Part shown: positions 52,060 to 60,813 of the stretch, piece by piece
Layout: the number at the start of each line of letters is the position of its first letter
How positions within the stretch are numbered: the stretch's first letter is position 1
Assembly (NCBI GenBank): GCA_963844845.1
Contig: CAWJPW010000010.1
Span: 1 to 64,000 of the forward strand
Direction of reading: 5' to 3'
DNA length: 64,000 nucleotides
Source: CAWJPW01 sp963844845
GTDB lineage: Bacteria; Acidobacteriota; Thermoanaerobaculia; Thermoanaerobaculales; Sulfomarinibacteraceae
Notes under the pieces: generated by a model
What the model saw: the letters and a program-made list of their open reading frames with translations, nothing else
Told to the model about the DNA's origin: nothing
Database searches by the model: none
Position numbers and translations under genes: made by a program

Positions 52060-53073
52060 CTACCGCGGTGGAGCCTCGCCGACCTCGATCCGCCCGCCCA
52101 CCCGCAGGTCGCGGAAGGCATCGTTGAAGCGCTTGCGGAACCAGGAGATGGCCTCGTCGCTGCTGTCGTGTGGGCTCAGGGCCACGAGGCCGGGCTCGAG
52201 CGCGGCCAGCGCCTCGATGTGCTCGCGCACGTCCGCCTCGGTGACCGGGTTGAGCGGCCCGCTACCGGAGGCCAGGAGGCGTTGGGCATCGATGCCCAGG
52301 AGACGCTCGCGGCCGTGCGGCACCGGGTAGTGCAGCCCGCCGACCACGCCCCAGAGCGGCGGCTCGAACACCTCGGCGACCCGCTCCAGGAGCTTGGGCA
52401 GGGTCTGATGCCCGCAGCCCACCACCAGCACAAGCCCGCGGCCGGCGACGTTCACCACGAGCGCCTGTTCCTCCACCCATCCCATGAACAGCTGCCGCGC
52501 GATCGTCCCGGTTGTGGCCACTCCCGGCGCCAAGACCATCGGCTCCGGCGCGTGCACCGGGTCGAGACCGGGGTAGGTCATCGGCACCGGCGTGATCACC
52601 CGCTTCCCCGCAAGGGGCAGCTGGGCGTTACCCAGGGAGAACGTCCCCCTGCGGCTCCACCCCAGCCCGCCGACGTGGTCGAGATGATTGTGGGAGATGA
52701 CGATGGTGTCGAAGTCATCGGTCGTCAGCTCGAGCCGCGCCATGTTGTGAAGGAGCGGTGACGGGTTCACGCGCCGGCGGTTGAAGCCGACGTCGAAGAG
52801 GATGCGACTGCCCTCGGTCTCCACCAGGTAGGACACTCCAGCCTCGGTCTCGAGGTCGTCGGACGTGGCCGCCGCCTCCACCAACGGCAGGATGGACAGG
52901 TAGGCAGTGCTGCCAAGTCCGTCTACCGGCGCCGGTCGCTCGTCCCGCCAGATCTGCTCGGCTCGCGCGCGGCCCCGACGGCGCCTCAGTGCCAGTGCTC
53001 CGAACGCCGCCGGCACCGCGCCTCCCAATGCACCCAGAGTCCACAGCGTGCGCCTCGTCGAGGGCTTGTCCAT
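52060..53073 (-). CDS. Metallo-beta-lactamase-fold hydrolase with N-terminal anchor
   Basis: A 337-residue protein. A twin-Arg-like start (STRRTLWTLGALGGAVPAAFGALA) suggests export or membrane anchoring. The MBL fold has the metal motif SHNHLDHVGG (His128, His130, Asp132, His133), later VVGCGHQTLPKL and ALSPHDSSD as further metal ligands, and resembles the group with MJ0296-like 7,8-dihydropterin synthase/quorum-quenching relatives. ATG 53073 follows GGAAGGGG; the 64-residue upstream extension is not supported. Substrate unknown. Confidence 0.8.
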   Translation of the reverse strand: MDKPSTRRTLWTLGALGGAVPAAFGALALRRRRGRARAEQIWRDERPAPVDGLGSTAYLSILPLVEAAATSDDLETEAGVSYLVETEGSRILFDVGFNRRRVNPSPLLHNMARLELTTDDFDTIVISHNHLDHVGGLGWSRRGTFSLGNAQLPLAGKRVITPVPMTYPGLDPVHAPEPMVLAPGVATTGTIARQLFMGWVEEQALVVNVAGRGLVLVVGCGHQTLPKLLERVAEVFEPPLWGVVGGLHYPVPHGRERLLGIDAQRLLASGSGPLNPVTEADVREHIEALAALEPGLVALSPHDSSDEAISWFRKRFNDAFRDLRVGGRIEVGEAPPR

Positions 53074-53568
53074 CGCGCACCCCTTCCTTCTCGACAGCTT
53101 CAATCTACGCCCGGAGGGTGCGAACGCAAACCGCACTCGACCGTGGACGCCGATCCCGACGCCGACCAGCGTTCCGAGGACCGGGGAGATGTCCTCCCCT
53201 CCCCACGAACCACTCGCCATGAAGAGCGCGACGGCTCCCACCCGCCCGTGACCAAACGGGACCACATCGCACTGTGGCCGGCTCGCCGTGGCTGGGGACG
53301 AACGATCCCCCAGCCACTGCCTGGCGATCGGGCCGCCGGCGACGATCAGCTCTCAGAACCCGGGCATCAACCACCGCGGAGACTCACTGCTCACCGTCTC
53401 GGGAACATGCCGGACAGAAGGTGCCTGGTCGCAGTCGGGACGGCGCCGACCAACGGCATCCTGGAGCGACGGCGCCGCCACGCGACGGGCAAAGCTCACG
53501 AATCGAGTTTACATCGCCCCGCCATACAGATAGACTTCAGCTAAGCACAATCAGAAGAGGAGGCGGTG
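53074..53568. other. Divergent intergenic region without a gene
   Basis: About 495 bases between divergent genes. No frame shows family features or consistent coding bias. The last 60 bases before 53569 are AT-richer (AGATAGACTTCAGCTAAGCACAATCAG) and probably contain the promoter of the CARDB gene. Confidence 0.4.
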
Positions 53569-56055
53569 ATGCGGGAGAAGACTCTTCGTCGGTTCGTCGT
53601 TCTCGTCGTTTTCGTCGCGTTAGCAGGCCTGTCCGCGCCAGCCTTGGCGGAGAGCGGTCCCTACGAAGGGGTACCGGCCGCGATCTCGCTTACGGACTCT
53701 TCGCCGGAGCGCGCGGTGCTCACCGCGGCGTCGGTCCGTGCGGGCGACCTCATCTTCTGCGTCGGGCCACAACCACCCGAGGTGGCTGGACTCGCCTGGC
53801 GCCGCGCCGACGACCCGGCGCAGCTCCGCTGGGAGACCAGCGCCGCCGTCAACGGCTCGTTGCAGATGGACGTCGACGTGGACGCGCTGCCGCTCGGGGA
53901 GATGATCGCGCTCGGCATCGACCGCACCATGTCCGACGGCTCGGTGCTGCAGACCAGTCGGAAGCTGATCGTCAACACGGCCGGTGTGCTCGAGGAGGGC
54001 CCGACCAGCGTTGCCCGGATACGCCGCGGCTTCCGCGTCACCCCGGCTCCCGGCGTGTCGCTACCGAACGACCTGAAGTACGACGAGGCCGGCCGGGCTC
54101 TCGTAGACGCCGCCGACCCGAATCTCGCATTCGTGCTCGCCGGCGCCCGTGAGGTGGTGCCCTACGTCACCGCCGAGGTCGACGCCGGAACGGCGGTGGG
54201 CACGGTCACCGGTTCGAACGGTCAGAACGTGCCGTTCACCGACAAGCCGTGCGGCGGTGCCTACTGGGGATCCGCCGTGTACATCACCTCGGCGTCAGCC
54301 GGCGCCACGATCATCCGCACCGACATCTCCTACCGGGTCTACCACTCGGTGGACATCTCCAAGTTCCAGGTGGCCGCCTTCCGCGGCGGGATCACGTACA
54401 CGCAGACCGACTACGTCATCCTGTACCAGCATTCCCAGAGTGGCGCCACGATCCTCAACAAGACCCACACGAACCTGTCCGACTACAACGGACGCACGGT
54501 CAACTACGAGTACGTCCTCGGCTGCTGCAACTACAACAACAGCAGCTACGGCTACCTCGACAACTGGAGCATCACCCTCTACTTCACCGAGACGTCCTCG
54601 CCCACCATCGACCTGGTCGCCGATGCGGTGGTCGCGAGCCCGACCACCGTGTCCGCGGGCGCCTCGATGTCGGCGATCTTCTCGGGGCACGTCGCCGGCT
54701 CGGGTACGGTGGGCGGCAGCTTCGGCATCGGCTTCTACCTTTCCACCGACAACAACATCACCACCGGCGACGTCCTCCTCCAGGTTCTGACCAGCGCATG
54801 GGGATCGGTACCGGGCGACACGTTCGGCTACGGCAGCCCTGGAGTGTCGCTGACGATTCCGGGGGGCACCAGCGCCGGCAACTACTACCTCGGGATGATC
54901 GTCGACAACGCCGACGTCATCGACGAGGCCAACGAGTCCAACAACGTCGCCTGGACCCCCATCACGGTGGCGGCGGCCGGGGCCTTGCCCAACATCGAGG
55001 CGGTGTCATGCTCCGTGTCGCCGACCTCGACCACCGCCGGCTCGACGGTGAGCTTCACCTCGCGGGGCCGCAACAGCGGCACGGTGGGTGCGAGCGCCTT
55101 CTCCTGGGCGATCTACCTCTCCACCGACGCCACCATCAACCCGGCCACGGACACGAGCCTCATGGCACTCGACTACCCGGGAGGCTGGAACGCCGGCGCG
55201 GACACCGGGGACGTCACCCGGTCGGTACCCCTGCCGAGCGGCCTGGCCGACGGAACGTACTATCTCGGCATCTACTATGACGCGTTCTACCAGGTCAGCG
55301 AGACCAACGAGGGGGACAACTCCTGCTCGGCCGCGTTCACCATCGGCTCGGGCGGAGGCGGCGACAAGATCTGGATCGTCCCGGCCGCGGCCGCAGCGCC
55401 GGGATTCGGCGGGGCCAACTGGACCGGTCAGATCGCCATCACCAACCCGGGCTCGGCGGCCCGCACCGCGACGCTGTACTACGTGCAGAAGGGCCAGCAA
55501 TGGCCCGGCTCGGTGCTGTCCGGCCCCCACACCATCGGCGCCAACCAGTCGTGGTTCATCAACAACCCGGTGGGCAGCCTGAGCCCGACCACCGGGTTGC
55601 TCTACGTGGTGTTCGACCAGTGGGGACCACGGGTCAACAGCCGCGTCTACGCGTTCAGCCCCGACGGCTCCACGTATGGCCAGGGGATTCCGGGGATACC
55701 GATGATGCTCGGGTCGAACGGGGTACACGTCATTGCTCCGGTCCACTCGCAGCCCGGCGTGTACCACGCCAACCTCGGTCTGGTGCATCCGGGAACCGGG
55801 AGCTACACCGTCGAGGTGTCGATCTACTCCTCGGGGGGATCGCTGCTCGGGATGAAGTCATACACCCGGTCCCAGGCGTGGGACCAGATCGACAACGTGT
55901 TCGCCGACATGGGCCTCGGCGCTGTCACCAAAACAGGCGCCTGGGTCAAGGTCAGACTCACCGCGGGGTCAAAGCTCTGGGCCTATATCTCGCTGGTCGA
56001 CGACCGCACCAAGGACCCGACGTTCCTCTGGGACCTGAGCACGCTGCTGCCGTAG
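53569..56055 (+). CDS. Large secreted protein with CARDB domains and a WRSDV-family C-terminal domain
   Basis: An 828-residue exported protein with a signal peptide (VVLVVFVALAGLSAPALAE). The first 330 residues are unique, with a Cys pair (GCCNYNNSS). Two CARDB domains follow (about 345-470, ending VIDEANESNNVAW; and 475-590, ending VSETNEGDNSCSA). After a GSGGGGD linker comes one copy of the recurring domain: IWIVPAAAAAPGFGGANWTG, SRVYAFSPDGSTYGQGIPGI, and LWAYISLVDDRTKDPTFLW at the end. ATG 53569 is preferred to GTG 53566 on spacing from GAGGAGG. A terminator hairpin follows. The last codons and the terminator are duplicated at 60.5-60.8 kb. Confidence 0.8.
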   Translation: MREKTLRRFVVLVVFVALAGLSAPALAESGPYEGVPAAISLTDSSPERAVLTAASVRAGDLIFCVGPQPPEVAGLAWRRADDPAQLRWETSAAVNGSLQMDVDVDALPLGEMIALGIDRTMSDGSVLQTSRKLIVNTAGVLEEGPTSVARIRRGFRVTPAPGVSLPNDLKYDEAGRALVDAADPNLAFVLAGAREVVPYVTAEVDAGTAVGTVTGSNGQNVPFTDKPCGGAYWGSAVYITSASAGATIIRTDISYRVYHSVDISKFQVAAFRGGITYTQTDYVILYQHSQSGATILNKTHTNLSDYNGRTVNYEYVLGCCNYNNSSYGYLDNWSITLYFTETSSPTIDLVADAVVASPTTVSAGASMSAIFSGHVAGSGTVGGSFGIGFYLSTDNNITTGDVLLQVLTSAWGSVPGDTFGYGSPGVSLTIPGGTSAGNYYLGMIVDNADVIDEANESNNVAWTPITVAAAGALPNIEAVSCSVSPTSTTAGSTVSFTSRGRNSGTVGASAFSWAIYLSTDATINPATDTSLMALDYPGGWNAGADTGDVTRSVPLPSGLADGTYYLGIYYDAFYQVSETNEGDNSCSAAFTIGSGGGGDKIWIVPAAAAAPGFGGANWTGQIAITNPGSAARTATLYYVQKGQQWPGSVLSGPHTIGANQSWFINNPVGSLSPTTGLLYVVFDQWGPRVNSRVYAFSPDGSTYGQGIPGIPMMLGSNGVHVIAPVHSQPGVYHANLGLVHPGTGSYTVEVSIYSSGGSLLGMKSYTRSQAWDQIDNVFADMGLGAVTKTGAWVKVRLTAGSKLWAYISLVDDRTKDPTFLWDLSTLLP

Positions 56056-56232
56056 CCGGTCAGCTCGCCGCCATCCACACCGCCCCGGGGCCGTGCTCCC
56101 GGGGCGGTGCTCTGTTTACGCGTTCCGCTGGCTCGAGGCGTGTTCTCGCCGCGCCCGGACCCGAGCGAGGGCGGCCGCGACCCCAGTGCGTGTCACCAGG
56201 CGCTGAGCTCGCCGAGCTCGAAGTCGTCGGCG
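55968..56232 (+). repeat. 265-bp duplication, copy 1 (gene end plus terminator)
   Basis: The last 29 codons of the CARDB gene, its stop, the terminator and about 120 further bases recur at 60541-60805 without net insertions or deletions (constant offset 4573) and with few substitutions up to about 56160, fewer matches after. This copy is in its native context. Confidence 0.85.
56078..56109 (+). terminator. Rho-independent terminator of the CARDB gene
   Basis: CACCGCCCCGGG pairs perfectly with CCCGGGGCGGTG across an eight-base loop, 23 bases after the stop codon, followed by CTCTGTTTA. The T-rich tail is short but the 12-bp stem is strong. Confidence 0.8.
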
Positions 56233-56317
56233 AAGATTCCGGTGCACTCGGATGCACCATTGTCGCAACCGACCTTTACGCCAACATCGACCGCTGGCTG
56301 GTGCTCCTGGTCTTCCC

Positions 56318-56833
56318 CTACTTATCCTGCTCCCCTTGAACCAGGATCGTGGTCGGGTCGCCGGTGGCGGCGTCGACCACCGAGGCTTAGGCCCACGCCT
56401 CGCAGGTGCCGGTCACCACCTCGACCGTCGCGTAGGCGACGTCCGCCGTGCCCGCCCCCGCCGCGGCGAAGACGTAGTCGCGCTGGATCGAGAGGCCCGC
56501 CGCCGCAGCGACCTCGACCGGACTGCCGAGCGCCGCGCCGGTTGCTCCGAACAGCCGGAACCTCCCGGTGCAGCTCCCGCTCGACGACAGGTTGGCGAAC
56601 CCGACGTGGGTGCGGTAGGCCGCGCTCTGGGTCAGGTGGGGCAGGACGCCCGTCTGTCCGTTGGCCACCGTCGAGCCCGCCTCGAGCGCCGGGATGTACT
56701 GGCCGAAGGTCCCCAATTGCGTCTCGTTGTAGCTCCGCGAGGCGATCGTGACCGTTACGTCTGAGGCGACCCGGAGCGAGGCCTTCCCGGTGCCGCCGGG
56801 CCCTTGCGCCACCACCTGAGGTGCTCCCCGCCG
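56318..56833 (-). pseudogene. Broken WRSDV-family domain gene
   Basis: The minus strand reads TIASRSYNETQLGTFGQYIP, HVGFANLSSSG, RFRLFGATGAALGSPV and EAWA, then TAA and ASVVDAATGDPTTILVQGE to a stop. It is the second half of the domain found in the secreted proteins at 14.2, 33.7 and 53.6 kb. The in-frame TAA falls where WAYASVVD is expected, so one base change (TAC or TAT to TAA) broke the frame, and the N-terminal half with the signal peptide is missing. Confidence 0.7.
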
Positions 56834-57012
56834 AAGGCGTCAGCCTGCTCGCATGCACCGCGATCCCTATGATGGTAAGTGGACCGGATATCGTGCAGGA
56901 TGGATCCACGGCCGCTTCCACCAGTTGCCGCCTGACAACCGGACCCTCAGCTTCAAGTTCTCCAGGAAAGACCGACCAGGAAGGCACCCCCGCCCTCCGG
57001 CTCAACGACGCT

Positions 57013-58338
57013 TCAGTTGTGTGCGTTGATCTTGTGATGCTCGGTGAAGATCCGTTTCCGAATCACCCGAAACAGATACTCCACGACAACGGCCCCACCA
57101 AATGTCACCATGGTCCCGTAGAATGCGTGCCGCTGTGACTTCCACTGATAGGCCAGTAGTGCAACGAATACGGCAGAGAGTATGATCACGTTAACCAGTA
57201 GAAGCCACAGACGCCCCCCATGTTCCTTCCTTAGCTTGATATGGGCAACCACCACGAAGATGTAGATAATGGTGAATACGCTGCTGGTGATTGTGGCAAT
57301 ATCTCCCAGGTTGAACAGAAGAGCAAAGACCAGCGCGAGGCCGGCGGTGATGTACAACCCCTCGGTCGACTTGAACCACACCTTGCGCTCGAAAAACTCA
57401 GGTAACTCCCCGTCCTTCGCAAGTGAATAGGCGATGTTCGCACCGCCGAAAATAGTGGCGTTGATGGCCGAAGAAATCGAAAACAGCGCGCCAATCGAAA
57501 TCAGAAGAAAGCCGAAATCACCAAGGAAAGGCTTTGCCGCCGCCGCCAGAGCATTCTCTTTGGCCCGAATCACATCCGCCAATGAAAGATTGCCCAGCGT
57601 CACGCCTGCGATCAGCACGTAGATCACGAGCACAAAAGAAATACTGATGTAAATCGCTCGCGGTACGTTTTTCCCGGGGTCCTTCAAGTTCTCGGACGCG
57701 TTGGTAATGAGTCCGAATCCCATGTAGGACAGAAAGAGGATGACCGAGGCATCCACAAGACCGGACAGGTGCGCAGGCCCTATCTCGGGTTGAAGGTTCA
57801 CCCATTGAATGCTCCAGAATCCCCCAATTATGAACAGAAAGAGAATGGCAAGTTTCGTGAATACAATGAACAATTCTGATTTCCCGATAGCTTTACTACC
57901 GAAGAAGTTAAGCACCACAAACAACAGGATAATGACCGCTTCTACAAATGCAAAGTTGATCGAACTTGAATGCAGATGGACAAGCGGGAGAAAGTAGCCG
58001 GAAAATCCCTTTACAAGGAGTGAGATGGAGACAACATAGCTCATCCAGAACAGAAAACTGAATGCTCCGACAACCGGATTGTCACCCAGGCCCTTCAGCA
58101 TGAATCCGATCGGGCCCGCATTGGACACAATTCTGGAGCCGAGCATCGCATAGGAATAGGCCACAACAAACGCGTAAATCCCAGAGAGAACAAACGCCTC
58201 GGGAAGATTGTGCCCTGCAACCTTGGCTCCCAAACCGAAAATCGAGAATATGCTAGCACCGATCATGGTACCAACCGCCATCGAAATGACTTCAAGCAGG
58301 CTGAGTTTCTTCCTCTCCATCACCACTTCACCACGCAT
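57013..58338 (-). CDS. APC-family amino acid permease of low GC content
   Basis: A 441-residue membrane protein with 12 helices. KKLSLLEVISMAVGTMIGASIF is the conserved first segment of APC permeases (G-T-M-I-G-A binding the substrate carboxylate), with YMGFGLITNASENLKDPGKNVPRA in helix 6-7 and GGANIAYSLAKDGELPEFF later. Its base composition is near 50% G+C with many A/T third positions, unlike every neighbour, so recent horizontal transfer is likely. ATG 58320 (MERKKLS) is an alternative start. It is isolated, flanked by a pseudogene and MITE copy D. Confidence 0.85.
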   Translation of the reverse strand: MRGEVVMERKKLSLLEVISMAVGTMIGASIFSIFGLGAKVAGHNLPEAFVLSGIYAFVVAYSYAMLGSRIVSNAGPIGFMLKGLGDNPVVGAFSFLFWMSYVVSISLLVKGFSGYFLPLVHLHSSSINFAFVEAVIILLFVVLNFFGSKAIGKSELFIVFTKLAILFLFIIGGFWSIQWVNLQPEIGPAHLSGLVDASVILFLSYMGFGLITNASENLKDPGKNVPRAIYISISFVLVIYVLIAGVTLGNLSLADVIRAKENALAAAAKPFLGDFGFLLISIGALFSISSAINATIFGGANIAYSLAKDGELPEFFERKVWFKSTEGLYITAGLALVFALLFNLGDIATITSSVFTIIYIFVVVAHIKLRKEHGGRLWLLLVNVIILSAVFVALLAYQWKSQRHAFYGTMVTFGGAVVVEYLFRVIRKRIFTEHHKINAHN

Positions 58339-58470
58339 CCTCTCGACATCGTACTGTTCCGAACATCAAACGGGGCGTGTACTTGCCGAACATTCGCATG
58401 AGTGTACTGAGCCCTCTGGCTCGACACGAACCCCGGTGTGCGCCGAAAAGCCGGTGTCCCGCCACGGCTA

Positions 58471-58631
58471 GTGTCCTGTTTGGGAAGTCCGATGTGCTAT
58501 TCGGGGAGTCAGCGCGGTTCCTGGCAAGGCGCGACGACGCAGTCGTAGTCTGACTACTTCAAGGAGTCGCAACGCCGCCAGGGGCCGCGATGGCCCGCGA
58601 GGAGTGCATCGGGATTTTCCAAACAGGACAC
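58471..58631 (+). mobile_element. 161-bp MITE with GTGTCCTG termini, copy D
   Basis: Full length with both terminal repeats and TA on each side (58469-58470 and 58632-58633), so the target was CTAG. It is more diverged inside than copies A and B (for example GGGGAGTCAGCGC for CGCGCAGCCAGCG), so it is older. The TAG of its target is the stop codon of the gene on its right. Confidence 0.87.
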
Positions 58632-60030
58632 TAGTGCCAGACGAGCACGTTGCCCGACTCGAAGCCGTCCTTGAAGATGAGGCCGTCCACCGCAACGTCG
58701 ACCCCGACGTACGAGAGGCGAGAGCTGCCGTAGCGCGAGCCCGCCACCTCGACCTGGTAGGTGCCGGGTGGCACACCTGGTCCGACGTCGATCGTGAGCT
58801 CGCTGGCCACCGACCCGCCCACCGGGGCGCCACGGTGGGCGGGTCGAAGGTGCACGGCCAGCCAGAGCACGAGAGGTCGACGTCGTAGTTGAACCCGTTC
58901 TCGGACGACACGGTGCACGTCGTCACCGCGTCGCCCCCCGGTTCGGCGTGCACAACCGCCGGGCTGCAGGCCAGGTCGAAGTCCTGGATGCGAAGCGTCA
59001 TGGCGTAGCTCCGGGGCTCGCTGCCCGAGGTTCCGACGAAGGCGAAAGGGTCGCCACCCGTGCCGGCCCAACCGACGGAGTAGGTGACATCGGCGAAGTC
59101 GCTGCCGTTCACCGACGGCGCGAGCGGGTTGTCCGAGAAGGCCGAGGTCATCGGCGGCGAGCCCGTGACCGAGAGACTCACGGAGCCCGTGAAGGAGTTG
59201 AGCGAGGTGGCGTGGACCCTCGTGCTTGCGGGCATGAAGGCCGCCGGGGCGGCGTGGACGATGCGCTCTGAGGCCCTCACCATGAAGTCGGTCGGCGGCA
59301 GGTACACGCCGCCGCTGTCGGTCAGTCCGCCGGCGTCCCCCCCCCACACCACCATCTGCCCTTTGTTTGAGCTCTCGTCACGATAGACCGCGGTGTGGTC
59401 GACCGCGCGGGCGAGCTCGGCCTCCGCCTGTCGCCTGCCCTCACCGTTGATGGTCTCGTCCTCGGCGAAGGCTCGTCGTGCGAGCCGCTCGGCCAGCAGT
59501 GGCCGTACCAGGCACTCGGCGACACGCTGCGGATCGTATCCGAGGGCGAGGAATAGCTCGTCGAGCATGTTCGGCGCCTTCGTCTCTCGGACGATGCGGT
59601 CGAGCTCCGCCCGCAGGTCGGCCGGCGTGATCGGCCGGTGCCAGCGGTCGGCAAGCGCTGTCGACAGTGCTGTTGGTGGACGGGCCGCGGGGAGGACCCG
59701 CCCAGAGGATTCTCCCTCTCGGGACGATCCCCGCTGCATGAAGGAGTCAGGGCTGCGCCGTGCCTCAGGCGCTCCAGCGCGCAGCACGAGGCCGGCCCCG
59801 CCGTGCGGCCGGCGCAGGCTCGTCGTCTCGGAGAGGTGGTCGGACGCCGTCGTGATCCTCCCGGGCCCCTGCGCCGGTTGCTTCCAGCAGCGGCCTGTCT
59901 CAGGGACTCTCTGCGCCGAACCTCGCAAGTCGCGGACCACGTCAAGGATAAAAGTTTCCTCTTGGGACTCCTGAAGCGTAGCACGGAATCTGCGGCAGGA
60001 ATCGGGACTACGCAGAGGCAGACCATGCAC
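58631..60030 (-). pseudogene. Frameshifted secreted protein gene with SurA-N-like region and DGFESGN tail
   Basis: The upstream frame holds WHRPITPADLRAELDRIVRE and LDELFLALGYDPQRVAECLVRPLLAERLARRAF, typical of large Acidobacteriota secreted proteins, then MVVWGGDAGGLTDSGGVYLP and beta domains to CTFDPPTVAP. Near 58830 the reading must move to another frame, which continues GGSVASELTIDVGPGVPPGTYQVEVAG and ends GLIFKDGFESGNVLVWH with TAG. The N-terminus has no signal peptide and reads as noise before about residue 120, so the 5' end is also damaged. The stop codon is at the MITE copy D border. Confidence 0.65.
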
Positions 60031-60138
60031 GGGATCGGCGTTCGGATGGCACGCTCAAGCACGACGGAGCCCCCAACCTAGCCCCATGAACGCCACACCC
60101 CAGGGCACACCTATCCCGGGCCCAACCACCCGGTCAGG

Positions 60139-60543
60139 TCACGAAGCAGCCTCGAGCCGGGGCGACAGCGGCGGGCCGCGCACTCGCCCGGCGCGAGCGC
60201 GACGCTCGAGATGCCTCAGGATCGCATCCACAACCTCGTGGTTGACGATGAACGCGACGATCCTCAACTCACCGCCGCACGACGGGCACACCAGAGGGTC
60301 GACCTCGTAAACGCGCTTGATGAGCTGACGCCACCGCCGGCGCAGAACCTTGCCGTCGGGCGAATGGTCCCGCTCGTCGTCTGTCGGCCGCGGCACCAAG
60401 CTGAAAGGACTGCCGTCGCTGTCGACCTCGAGCCGCTTGCCCCTGGCCCGCGACACATTCGAGTAGGCCCCGTAGTAGCGCGCCAGGTGTCGGCGCAGCT
60501 CGGGGATGTGCATGATCACCTGGGCGAGGAGCTCGGCGGGGTC
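60139..60543 (-). pseudogene. C-terminal remnant of an IS91-like (Y2) transposase
   Basis: The minus strand reads SFDPAELLAQVIMHIPELRRHLARYYGAYSN, then RWRQLIKRVYEVDPLVCPSCGGELRIVAFI with the CxxC pair, which is the C-terminal end of putative IS91-family transposases. The catalytic part upstream is absent: at about 60541 the sequence changes abruptly into the 265-bp duplicated segment. Only the 3' quarter of the gene remains. Confidence 0.7.
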
Positions 60544-60805
60544 GAAGCTCTGGGCCTATATCTCGCTGGTCGACGACCGCACCAAGGACCCGACGTTCCT
60601 CTGGGACCTGAGCACGCTGCTGCCGTAGCCGGTCAGCTCGCCGCCATCCACACCGCCCCGGGGCCGTGCTCCCGGGGCGGTGCTCTGTTTACGCGTTCCG
60701 ATGGCTCGAGGCGTGCTCCCGCCGCGCCCGGACCCGAGCGAGGGCGGGGCCACAACCCCGTCCATGTCACCAGGCACTGACCTCGCCGAGCCTGAGGTGG
60801 TGGCG
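60541..60805 (+). repeat. 265-bp duplication, copy 2 (next to transposase remnant)
   Basis: Colinear with 55968-56232. It begins exactly where the transposase homology ends and carries 29 orphan codons of the CARDB gene (SKLWAYISLVDDRTKDPTFL), its stop and a complete second terminator hairpin (60651-60682). The segment has no function as coding DNA here, but the hairpin may terminate the minus-strand methyltransferase transcript. Confidence 0.85.
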
Positions 60806-60813
60806 CCGGCCGC

